Positions 44,766 through 63,153 of a DNA stretch of 64,000 bases are shown here, piece by piece. The notes beneath the pieces were generated by a model. It did no database searches. It saw only the letters and a program-made list of their open reading frames with translations, and was not told where the DNA came from. The stretch's first letter is position 1. Each line of letters begins with the position of its first letter. This DNA is from Clostridiales bacterium. GTDB lineage: Bacteria; Bacillota; Clostridia; Christensenellales; CAG-917. The position numbers and the translations under genes are program-made. The stretch is from NCBI GenBank assembly GCA_022009995.1, contig CP091734.1, positions 806,001-870,000 on the forward strand. Reading direction: 5' to 3'.

Positions 44766-44981
44766 TGCGTAAAAATATGAATAAGTATATTTTTCTTTTT
44801 CGAATCAGTCGGAAAGGGTAGGGGCGAATGTCGCCTTTTTGCGTTGTCGTACTGAGGTTTTAGCCCTCGCGAGGTGCATCAAGACATAACCTTCTTATGC
44901 ACTTATCTTATTATAATGCACGGTAGCAAAAATTTCAACATAATTTCAAAATTTAATTTCCAGTAAAAAAGGAGTTACACG
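44766..44981 (+). promoter_or_regulatory. rpoBC leader with possible attenuator
   Basis: The leader includes GGCGA-ATG-TCGCC followed by TTTTT (about 44823-44840), a small terminator-like hairpin, and then a GTGCAT/ATGCAC pairing (about 44874-44902). No gene or tRNA is seen. Because rpoB here is not preceded by rplJ-rplL, this leader may be its own control point. Confidence 0.4.
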
Positions 44982-48738
<3,757 letters not shown>

Positions 48739-48753
48739 GGAGGTATCGGCATT

Positions 48754-52391
<3,638 letters not shown>

Positions 52392-52399
52392 CAAATACA

Positions 52400-52444
52400 C
52401 GGCGGTCACATCGGAAGTATATCCTTTTTGACCGCCGATTTTTT
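52400..52444 (+). terminator. Terminator of rpoBC
   Basis: The stem CGGCGGTCA/TGACCGCCG with a 20-base loop is followed by ATTTTTT. Its T-tract directly abuts the metK ribosome-binding site (GGAGA). Confidence 0.85.
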
Positions 52445-52453
52445 GGAGATACT

Positions 52454-53625
52454 ATGAAAAGACTGTTTACATCAGAAAGCGTTACCGAAGGGCATCCCGA
52501 TAAGGTTTGCGACCAGATCGCGGACGCTATCCTTGACGATATTCTTGCAAAAGATCCCGGGGCTCACGTTGCGTGCGAAGTTTGCGCGACGACGGGCGTC
52601 GTGTTCGTAATGGGCGAAATCACGGCGGATTGCTACTCCGACATCTCGAAAATCGCGCGCGACGTCATCAAAGACGTCGGTTACGACAGCAGTGATTTAG
52701 GATTCGACTACAACACCTGCTCGGTTCTCACCGCGATTAACGAGCAATCGCCCGACATCGCAATGGGCGTCAACGACGCGCAGGAATTCGACGGCGATAT
52801 TATCGACAAAACCGGCGCGGGGGATCAGGGTATGATGTTCGGTTTCGCCTGCGACGAAACGGAAGAACTTATGCCGATGCCCATCGTGCTGTCGCACGCG
52901 CTCACCAAAAAACTCACGGCGGTGAGAAAAGACGGCACTCTTTCGTACTTGCGCCCCGACGGGAAATCACAGGTTACCGTCGAATATGACGACGGCGTCG
53001 TGAAACGCGTCGATACGGTTGTCATTTCCGCACAGCACAACCCGACGTATCGCAGGAACAAATAAGAAAAGATATTATCGAAAAGGTCATAAAAACCACA
53101 ATCCCCGAAAACCTTATCGACGACGATACAAAGATTTTCGTCAACCCCACGGGCAGGTTCGTTATCGGCGGACCGCACGGCGACAGCGGGCTTACGGGAC
53201 GTAAAATCATCGTCGATACGTACGGCGGATATTGCCCGCACGGCGGCGGCGCGCTTTCAGGAAAAGATCCTACGAAAGTTGACAGAAGCGCACTTTACAT
53301 GGCAAGATACGTCTGTAAAAACGTCGTTGCGGCAAAACTTGCAAAAAAATGCGAAATCGAGGTTGCCTATGCAATCGGTCGCGCACACCCCGTTTCGGTG
53401 TCCTTGAACACGTTCGGCACGGGCATAGTGTCCGACGAAATTCTGACAAAAGCGGTGCTGAAAGTGTTTGACTTCCGTCCGCTTGCAATCATCAACAACC
53501 TTGACTTACGCAAACCCGTTTACAGAAAGGTCGCCAACTACGGCCATCTCGGAAGAAACGACGTTACTTGGGAAAAGACCGACAAAACGGAGGAACTTAA
53601 AAAAGCGGTAGCGGAGATTAAGTAA
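52454..53625 (+). CDS. metK: S-adenosylmethionine synthase (one consensus frameshift)
   Basis: MetK makes SAM from methionine and ATP. FTSESVTEGHPDKVCDQIAD, GAGDQGMMFGFACDET, TGRFVIGGPHGDSGLTGRKI and YGGYCPHGGGALSGKDPTKV are signature motifs. One C is missing near 53043 (C4G to C3G), so NPDVSQEQIRKDI reads out of frame. The corrected length is 390. The stop overlaps the recD2 start (TAATG). There is no S-box-like leader; it may be read through from rpoC. Confidence 0.95.
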
Positions 53626-55837
53626 TGATTATCTCGGGCGACGTCGAAAAAATTATTTTCAGAAACGAAGACAACGGTTATACCGTCGTCGATTTAAGAA
53701 GCAGCGGTGATTACGTCACCGCTGTCGGCGTTTTTCCGGAAATTTACGAAGGTATGCGGCTGGAACTTACAGGCGACTATAAGTACCACACAAAGCACGG
53801 CTTGCAGTTTCTTGCGGAAAGCGTGAAAGTTGTCGAGCCCGATGGCGCGGCGGCAATCGAAAAGTTTCTGAAAAGCGGAATTTTTAAGGGCGTCGGCGAA
53901 GTTACCGCAAGGAATATCGTGGAGCGTTTCGGCGAGCGCACCCTCGACGTGATGAAAACAAGCCCCGAAAAACTTGCCGAAGTGAAAGGAATCAGCGCGA
54001 AAAAGGCGGCGGAAATATGCGCCACCCTTCGCGAGCACGGCGAAATGCAGGATACGCTTGTATATCTTCAACGCTTTGACGTGTCCTTAAACCTTGCGCT
54101 TAAAATCTATAAAACGTACGGCGCGCGCACCGAAGAAGTCGTAAAAACCAATCCGTATCAACTTATTTCCGACGTGGAACGCGTCGGGTTTCAGACCGCC
54201 GACAAAATCGCACAGGAAGTCGGAATCACGAAAGACAGCGATTTCAGAATTCGGGCGGGCATAATTTATACCCTTAAAGAAGCGTCGAACAAGAGCGGGC
54301 ACACCGCGCTTCCCGACGATATACTCAAAAAAGAACTTTTATCCATTCTGGGATTTGACGAAACTTATCTTGAAAAGGTGGAGTGCAATATCGAAGACCT
54401 TATTTTCCTGGCGGAAATCAAAGACTACGTCGTCGATAACGCGCGCTTTTATATGCTTTACAAAAGCTACCTTACCGAAAAACGATTGCAAGACGGCTTG
54501 CGCTACTCGAAGCGGCGCACGGCGGCATCGAAGTGGATTTTTCGGAACAAATCGATAAGTTTGAAGAAATGAGCGGCATAAAACTGCACGAAAAGCAGCG
54601 TGAGGCCGTGTCGAACAGCCTTAATTCCGGCGTGCACGTCATAACGGGCGGCCCCGGCACGGGCAAAACCACGATAATAAAGTGCATTCTGCACATTCTC
54701 AAATTTTTGAAGCTGTCCTATCAACTGTGCGCACCAACGGGACGCGCGGCGAAACGTATGGGCGAGGCGACGGGTGAAGAAGCGAAAACCATTCACCGCC
54801 TGCTTGACCTCGATTTCAAGGACGGCAAAGGCTATTTCACTTACAACGAAAACACGAAAATCCCCGTGGACGTCGTCATCGTCGACGAAGTGAGTATGGT
54901 TGACGAATACGTCTTTTCAAGCCTTGTCAAGGCGTTGCAGGACGGCGCGACGCTCATACTCGTGGGCGACAAGGATCAGCTTGCGTCGGTGGGCGCGGGC
55001 AATGTTCTTGCGGACGTAATCGCGTCGGGACTTTTCAAAATAACGTACCTTGACAAAATCTACCGTCAGTCCGACGGCAGTATGATTATCGAAAACGCGC
55101 ACCTTATAAATCACGGCAAAATGCCTGTGCTCGACAACCGCGCAAAAGACTTTTTCTTTGTCGACAAGTCCGACCCGACCGAAGTCAAAGAAGAAGTCGA
55201 AGCACTTGTCACGACAAGACTGCCGAATATCTGAAATGCGAGCAGACCGACGTGCAGGTACTGTGTCCGATGAAAAGGCGTTGCGGGCGTCATCAGCTTA
55301 AACGCCGCGATAAGGGACAGCCTTAACCCGAAAAAGGATTCTGCCGACGACATAAAATGCGGCGAATACACCTTCCGCGAAGGTGATAAAATAATGCAGA
55401 CCGTCAATAATTACGAGCAGGAATGGTTTGAAGAAGTTGACGGAAGAATTAAACGCGGGGCAGGCGTTTTCAACGGCGACACGGGCTTTATCGAAAGTAT
55501 CGACCGACAAAATATGAAGTTTAACGTGCGTTTTGACGATAATAAAGTGTCTGAATATTCATTAAGCGATATTGACCAGATTATCCCGGCATACGCCGTT
55601 TCGGTGCATAAATCGCAGGGAAGCGAGTTCAAGGCGGTGGTTGTCGCGCTCTCGCAGGGGAACTATTTCATAATGACCAGAAACCTTTTGTACACCGCCG
55701 TAACCCGCGCAAAAGACCTGTGCGTCATCGTGGGCGCGGAAGATGTCGTAAAGCGTATGGTCAGGAACAATTACACCGCAAAACGTTATACGTTGCTCAC
55801 AAGATTTCTGACGGAGGCGTACGGTGAATACGACTAA
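53625..55837 (+). CDS. recD2: RecD2-type 5'-3' DNA helicase (three consensus frameshifts)
   Basis: RecD2 helicases act in repair outside RecBCD. The N-terminal OB and HhH domains (GIFKGVGEVTARNIVERFG) are followed by Walker A GGPGTGKTTI (about residue 342), Walker B VVIVDEVSMVDE and motif VI-type AVTRAKDLCVIVG. Indels near 54483, 55213 and 55277 split it. Joined, it is about 738 residues, the usual size. The C-terminus overlaps comF by 14 bases. Confidence 0.92.
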
Positions 55838-56621
55838 GATGAAAGGGTTTTTCAAAAAACTTTCCGATAAGTTTCTGGATTTGCTGTATCCCGAAGGGCT
55901 GACCTGCGTCAACTGCGGCGACGAACTTCAACACGAAACAAGGCTGAATCTTTGCGGAAAATGTTACTTAAACCTTATCGAAAACGACGGGCATCGCTGC
56001 AAAATCTGCGGCATAAGGATGAAAAACGAGGCGGATTACTGCGACAACTGCACCCGCTTCGATAAATACTTCGATATGAATCGTTCGCCGTTCATTTACG
56101 AAAAAACGGCAAGCGACCTTGTCAAAAAACTTAAATTCGGCAACAAACTTTATATCGCGAAAGAACTTGCGAAAGCGATGGCGGACGAATATTTTACGGG
56201 CGGTTTTAATTGCGACTTCATTTTGTACGTCCCGATGACCGAAAAAGAAGAAAAGAAAGGGGCTACAATCAGTCGGACTTCTTGCAAAAGAGGTCGGACT
56301 TCGCACCGGGCTTTCGGTTTTGACAATCTCAAAAAGGTCAAAGAAACCGACAGGCAGAAGAAACTGACCGCAAAAGAGCGTCGTGAAAACCTGAAAGGCG
56401 TTTTCGACGTTGTCCGCGCCGACGAAATCAAGGGCAAAAACGTCCTTGTCATCGACGACGTTTACACGACGGGCGCGACGATAAACGAATGCGCGAGAGT
56501 ACTAAAACGCGCGGGCGCACGCAAGGTTTATTCGATAACGGCGGCGCAAACCGCGTTCAAGCCCGACGGCGAAAAAGGCGAAATCGCCGAAGATAACGCC
56601 AACGCTTTACACAAAAACTAA
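55824..56621 (+). CDS. comF: ComF-family phosphoribosyltransferase-like protein (GTG start; three consensus indels)
   Basis: ComF assists DNA uptake during competence. The N-terminal zinc-finger region has CVNCGDEL, CGKCYLNL and CKICGIRM, plus CDNC. The PRT motif is VLVIDDVYTTGATINECA. Three single-base losses near 56261, 56280 and 56324 cancel, so an open frame persists but the middle third is scrambled; corrected, it contains KKRGYNQSELLAKEVG and is about 266 residues. GGAGG lies 6 bases before GTG 55824. Confidence 0.85.
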   Translation: MNTTKMKGFFKKLSDKFLDLLYPEGLTCVNCGDELQHETRLNLCGKCYLNLIENDGHRCKICGIRMKNEADYCDNCTRFDKYFDMNRSPFIYEKTASDLVKKLKFGNKLYIAKELAKAMADEYFTGGFNCDFILYVPMTEKEEKKGATISRTSCKRGRTSHRAFGFDNLKKVKETDRQKKLTAKERRENLKGVFDVVRADEIKGKNVLVIDDVYTTGATINECARVLKRAGARKVYSITAAQTAFKPDGEKGEIAEDNANALHKN

Positions 56622-56677
56622 TTTAGTGTATTATATAAAAAAGTCATTTTTTGCGCGCACGCGCACAAGGAGATTAA

Positions 56678-59354
56678 ATGGGTATTTTCAGCACGCTTTT
56701 TGACGAGAACGAAAGAAACGTTAGAAAACTGAAAAAGATTGCCGACAAGGTTGAAGAATTGTCGGAAAGATTTAAGGCTATGTCCGACGAAGAGTTGCAA
56801 GCGATTACGCCGGCATTGAAAGAAAGATACAATAACGGCGAAAAGTTGGACGCACTTCTGCCCGAAGCGTTTGCGGCGGTGAGAGAGGCGTCGACGAGGG
56901 TTACCGGGCTTCGTCATTATTACGTGCAGCTTCTGGGCGGCATCACCTTGCATCAGGGACGCATCGCGGAAATGAAGACGGGCGAAGGAAAAACGCTTGT
57001 CGAAACGCTGCCGGCATATCTCAACGCGCTTACGGGGAACGGCGTACACGTCGTTACCGTCAACGATTACCTTGCAAAGCGCGACGCCGAGTGGATGGGA
57101 AAGATTTACAGATTCCTCGGAATGAGCGTCGGCGTCATTTTGCACGATATGAAGACGGAAGACAAAAAAGCCGCCTATAACGCCGATATTACTTACGGCA
57201 CGAACAACGAATTCGGCTTCGATTACCTTCGCGACAATATGGCTGTCACAAAAGAAGACCGCGTACAGCGCGGACACGCCTTTGCAATCGTGGACGAAGT
57301 GGACAGCATACTCATCGACGAAGCGCGCACGCCCCTTATCATTTCGGGACGCGGCGATAAGTCAAGCGATATGTATATCCGCGCAAACCGTTTCGCAAGG
57401 ACGTTGAAAGAAGGCGAAGATTACACCCACGAAGAAAAGGAAAAGACGGTCAATCTCACCGACGAAGGCGTCTCGAAAGCCGAGAAATTCTTTGGGGTGC
57501 AAAACCTTACCGACCTTGACAACACTGCGCTTAACCACTATATCAATCAGGCGATGAAAGCCAACGTCATAATGAAAAAGGACGTCGATTACATCGTGCA
57601 GGACGGACAGGTGCTTATCGTCGACGAATTCACCGGCCGCGTTATGACGGGACGTCGGTTCAGCGACGGGCTGCATCAGGCGATCGAAGCGAAAGAAAAC
57701 GTAAGGGTACAAAGCGAAAACCGAACTCTTGCGACGATTACCCTGCAAAACTACTTCCGCCTTTACAAAAAACTGTCGGGTATGACGGGTACGGCGAAGA
57801 CGGAAGAAGAAGAATTCCAGAACATTTACAACCTTGACGTCGTGGTTATCCCCACCAATCTTCCGATGATAAGAATCGACGAAAACGACCAGATTTATAC
57901 GAAAAAATCGGGCAAAATCGACGCGATTATCAAGGATATCAAAGATTGTGCGGAACGTCGTCAGCCGGTGCTTGTCGGCACGGTTTCCGTCGAAAAGTCG
58001 GAACTTTTGTCAAAAATTCTGCACAGAGAACGCATTTTCCACAACGTATTGAACGCGAAAAACCATAAGATGGAAGCGGATATCGTCGCGCAGGCGGGCA
58101 GAATCGGCGCGGTTACCATCGCCACGAACATGGCAGGCCGAGGCACCGATATTATGCTGGGCGGAAATCCGAATATCTTGCCAAACAACGCCTTGAAAAA
58201 GAAGGATACAGCACCGAAGATATCGAAACCGCAACGTCGTTTGTGAAACTCGACGACGAAAACCTTATTAAACTTCGCGACGAATACCAAAGATATTATA
58301 AGTCGTACAAGGAAACTTGCGACAAGGAAAAGGAAGAAGTCATCGAGGCGGGCGGTCTTCGCATAATCGGCACGGAACGCCACGAAAGCCGCCGTATCGA
58401 CAACCAGTTGCGCGGTCGAAGCGGACGTCAGGGCGACAAAGGCAGTTCGATTTTCTATATCTCCCTTGAAGACGACATCGCAAGGATTTTCGGCGGCGAT
58501 AAGTTGAAACGCATCACCGAAATGATGAACGTCGACGACGATATGGCGATTTCGAACAGCGTCATCAGCAAGCAGATCGAACGCGCTCAGCGCATGGTCG
58601 AAAGCCGCAACTTCTCAATCAGAAAGAGCGTGCTGAGTTACGACGACGTCATGAACAAACAGCGCGAAATCATTTACGAAGAGCGCAACAAGGTTCTGGA
58701 CGGCGTTGACGTACACGCGCAGGTCATCGATATGATCGAGCCTGTCGCAAGGGAAATCGTCGGGTTCTATTACGACGACGAAAGCCCGTTGAAGAGTGGG
58801 ATCTCGAAGCGTTTAACCGCGCGCTCGAACAAAGACTTTTCCCCGAAGGCACTGCGTTTATCACGGCGGAAAAAGCCAAAAAACTCAGCCGCGAAGGGCT
58901 TGTCGAAGAAGTCGCCGCGAAAGCAAAAGAACTCCTTGAAGAAAAGGTCAAGTATTGCGAATCGGTCGGTCTTGACTTCCACGACCTTGAAAGGTTTGTG
59001 CTTTTACGAAACGTCGACAGCAAGTGGATGGATCATATCGACGCAATGTCAAGTTTGAGGGAAGGTATCGGACTTCGCGGATACGGTCAGCACAATCCCG
59101 TGCAGGAATATCAGAAAGAAGGCTTTGAAATGTTTGACGAAATGATCGACAACATTCGTCGCGACACGGCGATTACCCTTATGAAAGTCACCGTGGAAAG
59201 AAGCGAGGACGGCGAAGTTAAGCAGGGCGTCGAGCGCGTCAACAACAAGGCGAAACCCGTGAAGAGCGCAGGCAAGGTCGGCAGAAACGATCCGTGTCCG
59301 TGCGGCTCGGGCAAAAAATACAAGAACTGCTGCGGAAGAAACCAGAATAATTAA
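56678..59354 (+). CDS. secA: Preprotein translocase ATPase SecA (two consensus frameshifts)
   Basis: SecA drives proteins through SecYEG. Walker A AEMKTGEGKTLVET (about residues 98-111), VDEVDSILIDEARTPLIISG, TNMAGRGTDIMLGGNP and the SRRIDNQLRGRSGRQGD helicase motif are present, and the C-terminal SEC-C zinc motif reads NDPCPCGSGKKYKNCCG. Deletions near 58174 (GG to G) and 58797 (C4G to C3G) break it. The corrected length is 892 residues. AAGGAG precedes the ATG. Confidence 0.96.
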
Positions 59355-59359
59355 CGACA

Positions 59360-60454
59360 ATGGTAGATTTTTTCAATCAGAAAAATAAAATAAAGGAATT
59401 TGACGACACCCTTAAAATGGTTGCGGACGCTTTGATTTGGGCAGTCTGAAAGCCCGCGTCGACGTCCTTACGAAAGAACAGCACTCGGACGGTTTCTGGG
59501 ATAATATGGCGCACGCGGGAGAAGTTAACCGCGAGCTGAAAATGCTGGAAACAAAAATCCAGAAATTTGAAAAAGTAAGGGCGGAAGTCGAGGACGTAAA
59601 AGTCCTTATCGAGCTTGCCGAAGAAGCCGACGACGAAAGCGAAGTCGAAAGCGTAAATGCCGAAATCGCAGGTTTAACCGACAAAATCGAGCATTTAAGA
59701 CTTGACGCGCTTAAAAGGCAAATACGACTCGCTCAACGCAATTATTACTTTGCATGCGGGCGCAGGCGGTACGGAAGCGCAGGATTGGGTGCAGATGCTG
59801 TATCGCATGTATTCGAGATATATCGAAAGAAAGGGTTATCAGATGAAAGTCCTTGACCTTCTCGAAGGCGACGAAGCGGGCATAAAAAGCGTGACGTTCA
59901 CGGCGGAAGGCGACAATGCGTACGGATATTTGAAAGCCGAAAAAGGCATACACCGCCTTGTCAGAATTTCCCCGTTCGATTCGCAGTCGCGCCGACACAC
60001 GTCGTTCGCGTCGGTCGAAGTGATGCCCGAAATCATCAACGACGAAGAAATCGAAATTCGCCCGGAAGACCTGAAAGTCGATACCTATCGTTCGGGCGGC
60101 GCGGGCGGTCAGCACGTCAACAAAACCGAAAGCGCGGTGCGTATCACGCATATCCCGACGGGCATTATCGTTGCTTGTCAGAACGAGCGCAGCCAGATTC
60201 AGAACCGCGAAGTCTGCATGCGTATGCTGAAATCGAAACTCATCGAAAAACGCGAAGAAGAACAAATGGCGGAAGCCAATTCCATAAAAGGCGACCTTAA
60301 AAAAATCGAATGGGGCAGCCAGATAAGAAGTTACGTTTTCTGCCCGTACACTATGGTGAAAGACCACAGGACGAATTACGAAACGGGCAATATCCAGTCT
60401 GTTATGGACGGCGATATCGAGCCGTTTATCGTGGAATACTTGAAGAGGCTTTAA
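59360..60454 (+). CDS. prfB: Peptide chain release factor 2, with a possible programmed frameshift site
   Basis: RF2 ends translation at UGA and UAA. GAGGTEAQDW, the GGQ loop YRSGGAGGQHVNKTESAVR and WGSQIRSYVF are present. The first frame (MVDFFNQKNKIKEFDDTLKM) leaves phase near 59433 within CTTTGAT, at the family's conserved recoding position, before DLGSLKARVD. A second break near 59717 (T-run) is a consensus error. The corrected length is 365 residues. The start is 5 bases after the secA stop and has no ribosome-binding site. Confidence 0.92.
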
Positions 60455-61509
60455 TGTACGAAGAAATCGCCGAAAAAAAGTTTAAGGAACTTCAAAACAA
60501 GGACGATTATCTTATTCTTGCGATAGAGTCGAGTTGCGACGAAACGTCGGCGGCGGTAACGCGCGGCAGGGACGTATTGTCGCTTGTCATAGCGTCGCAG
60601 ATCGAGATTCACAAGCGATTCGGCGGGGTTGTCCCGGAAATCGCAAGCAGGAATCACGTTTCGGCGATAAGAAACACCGTCGATGAAGCGTTGAAGCAGG
60701 CAAACGTGTCGCTTTCCGACATATCCGCCGTGGCGGTAACGTACGGAGCGGGACTTCTGGGCGCGCTGCTTGTCGGCGTATCGTATGCGAAAGCGCTTGC
60801 GTACGCAATGAACGTGCCGCTTATTAAGGTCAACCACGTCAGGGGGCACATTTCGGCAAACTATATCGCGGACAAATCGCTGGAACCGCCGTATCTTTGC
60901 TTGCTTGCGTCGGGCGGACACACCGCAATCGTGGAAGTTACTGGGTACGACGACGTAAAAGTCATCGGCACGACGCAGGACGACGCCGTCGGCGAAGCAT
61001 TCGACAAAGTCGCGCGCGTTTTGGGGTTGCCTTATCCCGGCGGCCCGGAAATCGAAAAACTTGCAAAAGAAGGGAAACCCACGATAGATTTCCCGAAAGG
61101 ATTTCACAACAAAAACACCCTCGATTTCAGTTACAGCGGGCTGAAAACGTCGGTGATAAATTACATGCACACGGCGGCGCAAAAAGGCGAAGAAGTAAAC
61201 AAAGCGGACGTCGCGTGTTCCTTCCAGAAATCGGCGGTCGGCGTAATGACCGAAAACGTCGAAAAAGCACTGCTGAAAACGGGGTTGAAAACCGTCGTTA
61301 TCGCAGGGGGAGTCGCGTCCAACAAGCACCTTCGCGAGGAGATGGAAAAGGTCGGGAAAAAGCACGGCGTGAACGTGATTTATCCGCCTTTGAAACTTTG
61401 TACGGACAACGCCGCAATGATCGGCGCGTGCGCTTATAACCTCATAAAAGAAGGCAAAGGACGGGCGTCTTTGGATCTTGACGCGTCGGCGTCGGTAAGC
61501 CTTGAATAA
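60454..61509 (+). CDS. tsaD: tRNA threonylcarbamoyltransferase subunit TsaD
   Basis: TsaD, with TsaB and TsaE, makes t6A37 on ANN-decoding tRNAs. It has LAIESSCDETSAAV, the metal motif NHVRGHISANY, SGGHTAIVEV and VVIAGGVASNKHLREEM. I start at ATG 60454, overlapping the prfB stop (TAATG), not the longer in-frame extension inside prfB. The 351-residue frame is intact. Confidence 0.95.
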   Translation: MYEEIAEKKFKELQNKDDYLILAIESSCDETSAAVTRGRDVLSLVIASQIEIHKRFGGVVPEIASRNHVSAIRNTVDEALKQANVSLSDISAVAVTYGAGLLGALLVGVSYAKALAYAMNVPLIKVNHVRGHISANYIADKSLEPPYLCLLASGGHTAIVEVTGYDDVKVIGTTQDDAVGEAFDKVARVLGLPYPGGPEIEKLAKEGKPTIDFPKGFHNKNTLDFSYSGLKTSVINYMHTAAQKGEEVNKADVACSFQKSAVGVMTENVEKALLKTGLKTVVIAGGVASNKHLREEMEKVGKKHGVNVIYPPLKLCTDNAAMIGACAYNLIKEGKGRASLDLDASASVSLE

Positions 61510-61593
61510 TTGCAAAATACAGAGATTAAGTTGCAATAAGGCGATAAACACCTTATTTTGCGGAAACATACACGAGACTTTTAGGGAAGAACG

Positions 61594-62286
61594 ATGAAAC
61601 TGACAAGAAGCGCAAACATAATCGAAGTCGACGTAAACGGCAGAAAATATTCAAAGGTAAACTATTCCGTGCCCGAAGAAATCGCAAACTGCGTTACGCA
61701 CGGATTGCCCATACTTTTTTATATCGCCGGGCTTATTTACATGCTCACGATAAGTTTCGACGCAAGGACGTACGCGACAAGTATTATCACTTGTCTTTCG
61801 GCAATCACGGTATATACGATATCGACGATTTACCACGCCGTTCAGGACACCGTGAAAAAGTATTACTGGCGCAAGGTCGATCATTCCGACGTACCGTTTC
61901 TTGTCATCGGTTGCAGCTGCGCGGTGTGTTTATTGTTGTCGACACACGTCTATAATTATATCGCGCTCGGCGTAAGTTTCGGTATCGCGTTCATAAGCGT
62001 TGCGCTCAGCGTGACGAACGTCGACAAATTCAAAGCGGTAACGATGACGCTCGACTTTGTAATCGGCGCGGTCATGCTTGCGGCGTTCATAATCAATTTT
62101 TCGTACATACCTCACACAGTGAAGATACTTTATCTTTCGGGAGCGTTGCTTTGTATTGCGGGGAGCATACTGTTCGGCATAAAACTCAGATTCGTGCACG
62201 CGGTATTTCACGTATTTATCACGGCGGGGACGATATGTTTTTACGTCGCGAGCCTGCTTTTGATGCAAAATTACCACGGTTTTTGA
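61594..62286 (+). CDS. Hemolysin III / PAQR-family membrane protein
   Basis: This 230-residue protein has seven hydrophobic segments. The conserved PEEIANCVTHGLP start, STIYHAV and the YYWRKVDHSDVPFLVIG segment with His and Asp match the PAQR metal-site family (YqfA/hemolysin III). Two further His lie near the C-terminus (FVHAVFHVF). The function in bacteria is uncertain; lipid hydrolase activity is proposed for relatives. The gene stands alone. Confidence 0.85.
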   Translation: MKLTRSANIIEVDVNGRKYSKVNYSVPEEIANCVTHGLPILFYIAGLIYMLTISFDARTYATSIITCLSAITVYTISTIYHAVQDTVKKYYWRKVDHSDVPFLVIGCSCAVCLLLSTHVYNYIALGVSFGIAFISVALSVTNVDKFKAVTMTLDFVIGAVMLAAFIINFSYIPHTVKILYLSGALLCIAGSILFGIKLRFVHAVFHVFITAGTICFYVASLLLMQNYHGF

Positions 62287-62316
62287 GATTATTTTATAAA
62301 AATCCCGTTTTTTTCT

Positions 62317-62345
62317 TTGACATCTTGTTCTTTTATTGATATTAT
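62317..62345 (+). promoter_or_regulatory. Promoter of the L7Ae-rpsL-rpsG-fusA operon
   Basis: TTGACA (62317-62322), a 17-base spacer and TATTAT (62340-62345) lie about 58 bases upstream of the L7Ae-like gene. Confidence 0.7.
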
Positions 62346-62352
62346 ATTAGGG

Positions 62353-62401
62353 CTTGTAGTATTGCTACAAGATGTTTTCTATTACTCTAAATGTGAGAGT
62401 A
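62353..62401 (+). promoter_or_regulatory. Leader with two hairpins, the second hiding the ribosome-binding site
   Basis: Hairpin 1 is CTTGTAG-TATTG-CTACAAG (62353-62371). Hairpin 2 is TACTCT-AAATGTG-AGAGTA (62383-62401), whose 3' arm contains the GAGAG that would bind the ribosome just before the ATG at 62403. Confidence 0.5.
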
Positions 62402-62402
62402 T

Positions 62403-62657
62403 ATGATAAATACTAAATTATTAAAGACCATTTCGGAATCCGAAAAAGTGGTCGGTACAAAACAAGTGCTTAAAAGCATTGAAGGAAAGACGGTAAAGTG
62501 TGTCATCGTCGCCGACAATGCCGACGGCTTTATCAGAAACAGCGTGACCGCGTTGTGCAGGGAAAACGGTATCGAAATCATAAGCGTTCCTTCCAAAAAG
62601 GAACTCGGAAGAATTTCGGGCATCGACGTTCCGGCGGCGGTCGTGGGGTTGAAGTAA
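62403..62657 (+). CDS. L7Ae-like ribosomal protein (YbxF/RplGB type)
   Basis: This 84-residue protein (KVVGTKQVLKSIEGKTVKCV, then VPSKKELGRISGIDVPAAV) belongs to the L7Ae/L30e group that in Firmicutes lies before rpsL. B. subtilis YbxF binds kink-turn RNA and associates with ribosomes. It leads the str operon here. No frame problem. Confidence 0.88.
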   Translation: MINTKLLKTISESEKVVGTKQVLKSIEGKTVKCVIVADNADGFIRNSVTALCRENGIEIISVPSKKELGRISGIDVPAAVVGLK

Positions 62658-62737
62658 AGACGTTACCATAAATGTTTGAGTTTATCTTCGGGTTGCTGAT
62701 AGGCTCATCCGAAATTACATCAGGAGGTTAGCAAAAA

Positions 62738-63109
62738 ATGCCGACAATTAACCAATTAGTCAAGCAAGGCAGGGAAAGACAGGTCAAGAAAAGCACCACG
62801 CCTATTATGCAGCAATGCCCGCAAAAACGCGGCGTATGCTTGTCCGTCACCACGACTTCCCCTAAGAAACCTAACTCGGCGCTTCGTAAAATCGCGCGTG
62901 TCCGTCTTGTAAACGGTATGGAGGGTACGATTTATATCCCCGGTATCGGTCACAATCTGCAAGAGCACAGCGTGGTACTTATCCGTGGCGGACGTGTCAG
63001 GGACTTGCCGGGCGTCAGGTATCACATTATTCGCGGCACTTTGGATACGGCAGGCGTTGCAAATCGCAGACAGGCTCGTTCCAAGTACGGCGCAAAACGC
63101 CCCAAATAA
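62738..63109 (+). CDS. rpsL: 30S ribosomal protein S12
   Basis: This intact 123-residue S12 begins MPTINQLVKQGRERQVKKST. The decoding loops TTTSPKKPNSALRKIARV and RGGRVRDLPGVRYH, where streptomycin-resistance mutations arise, have the wild-type Lys residues (KKPNS and an Arg/Gly-rich second loop). GGAGG precedes the ATG. Confidence 0.97.
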   Translation: MPTINQLVKQGRERQVKKSTTPIMQQCPQKRGVCLSVTTTSPKKPNSALRKIARVRLVNGMEGTIYIPGIGHNLQEHSVVLIRGGRVRDLPGVRYHIIRGTLDTAGVANRRQARSKYGAKRPK

Positions 63110-63153
63110 TAATCGGATGATTTCAACACCCAAATAAACAGGAGGTTACTAAT

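Noticed and set aside
44812..44940. Possible tRNA in the rpoB leader
   Set aside because: No cloverleaf with a T-loop or anticodon arm could be built.
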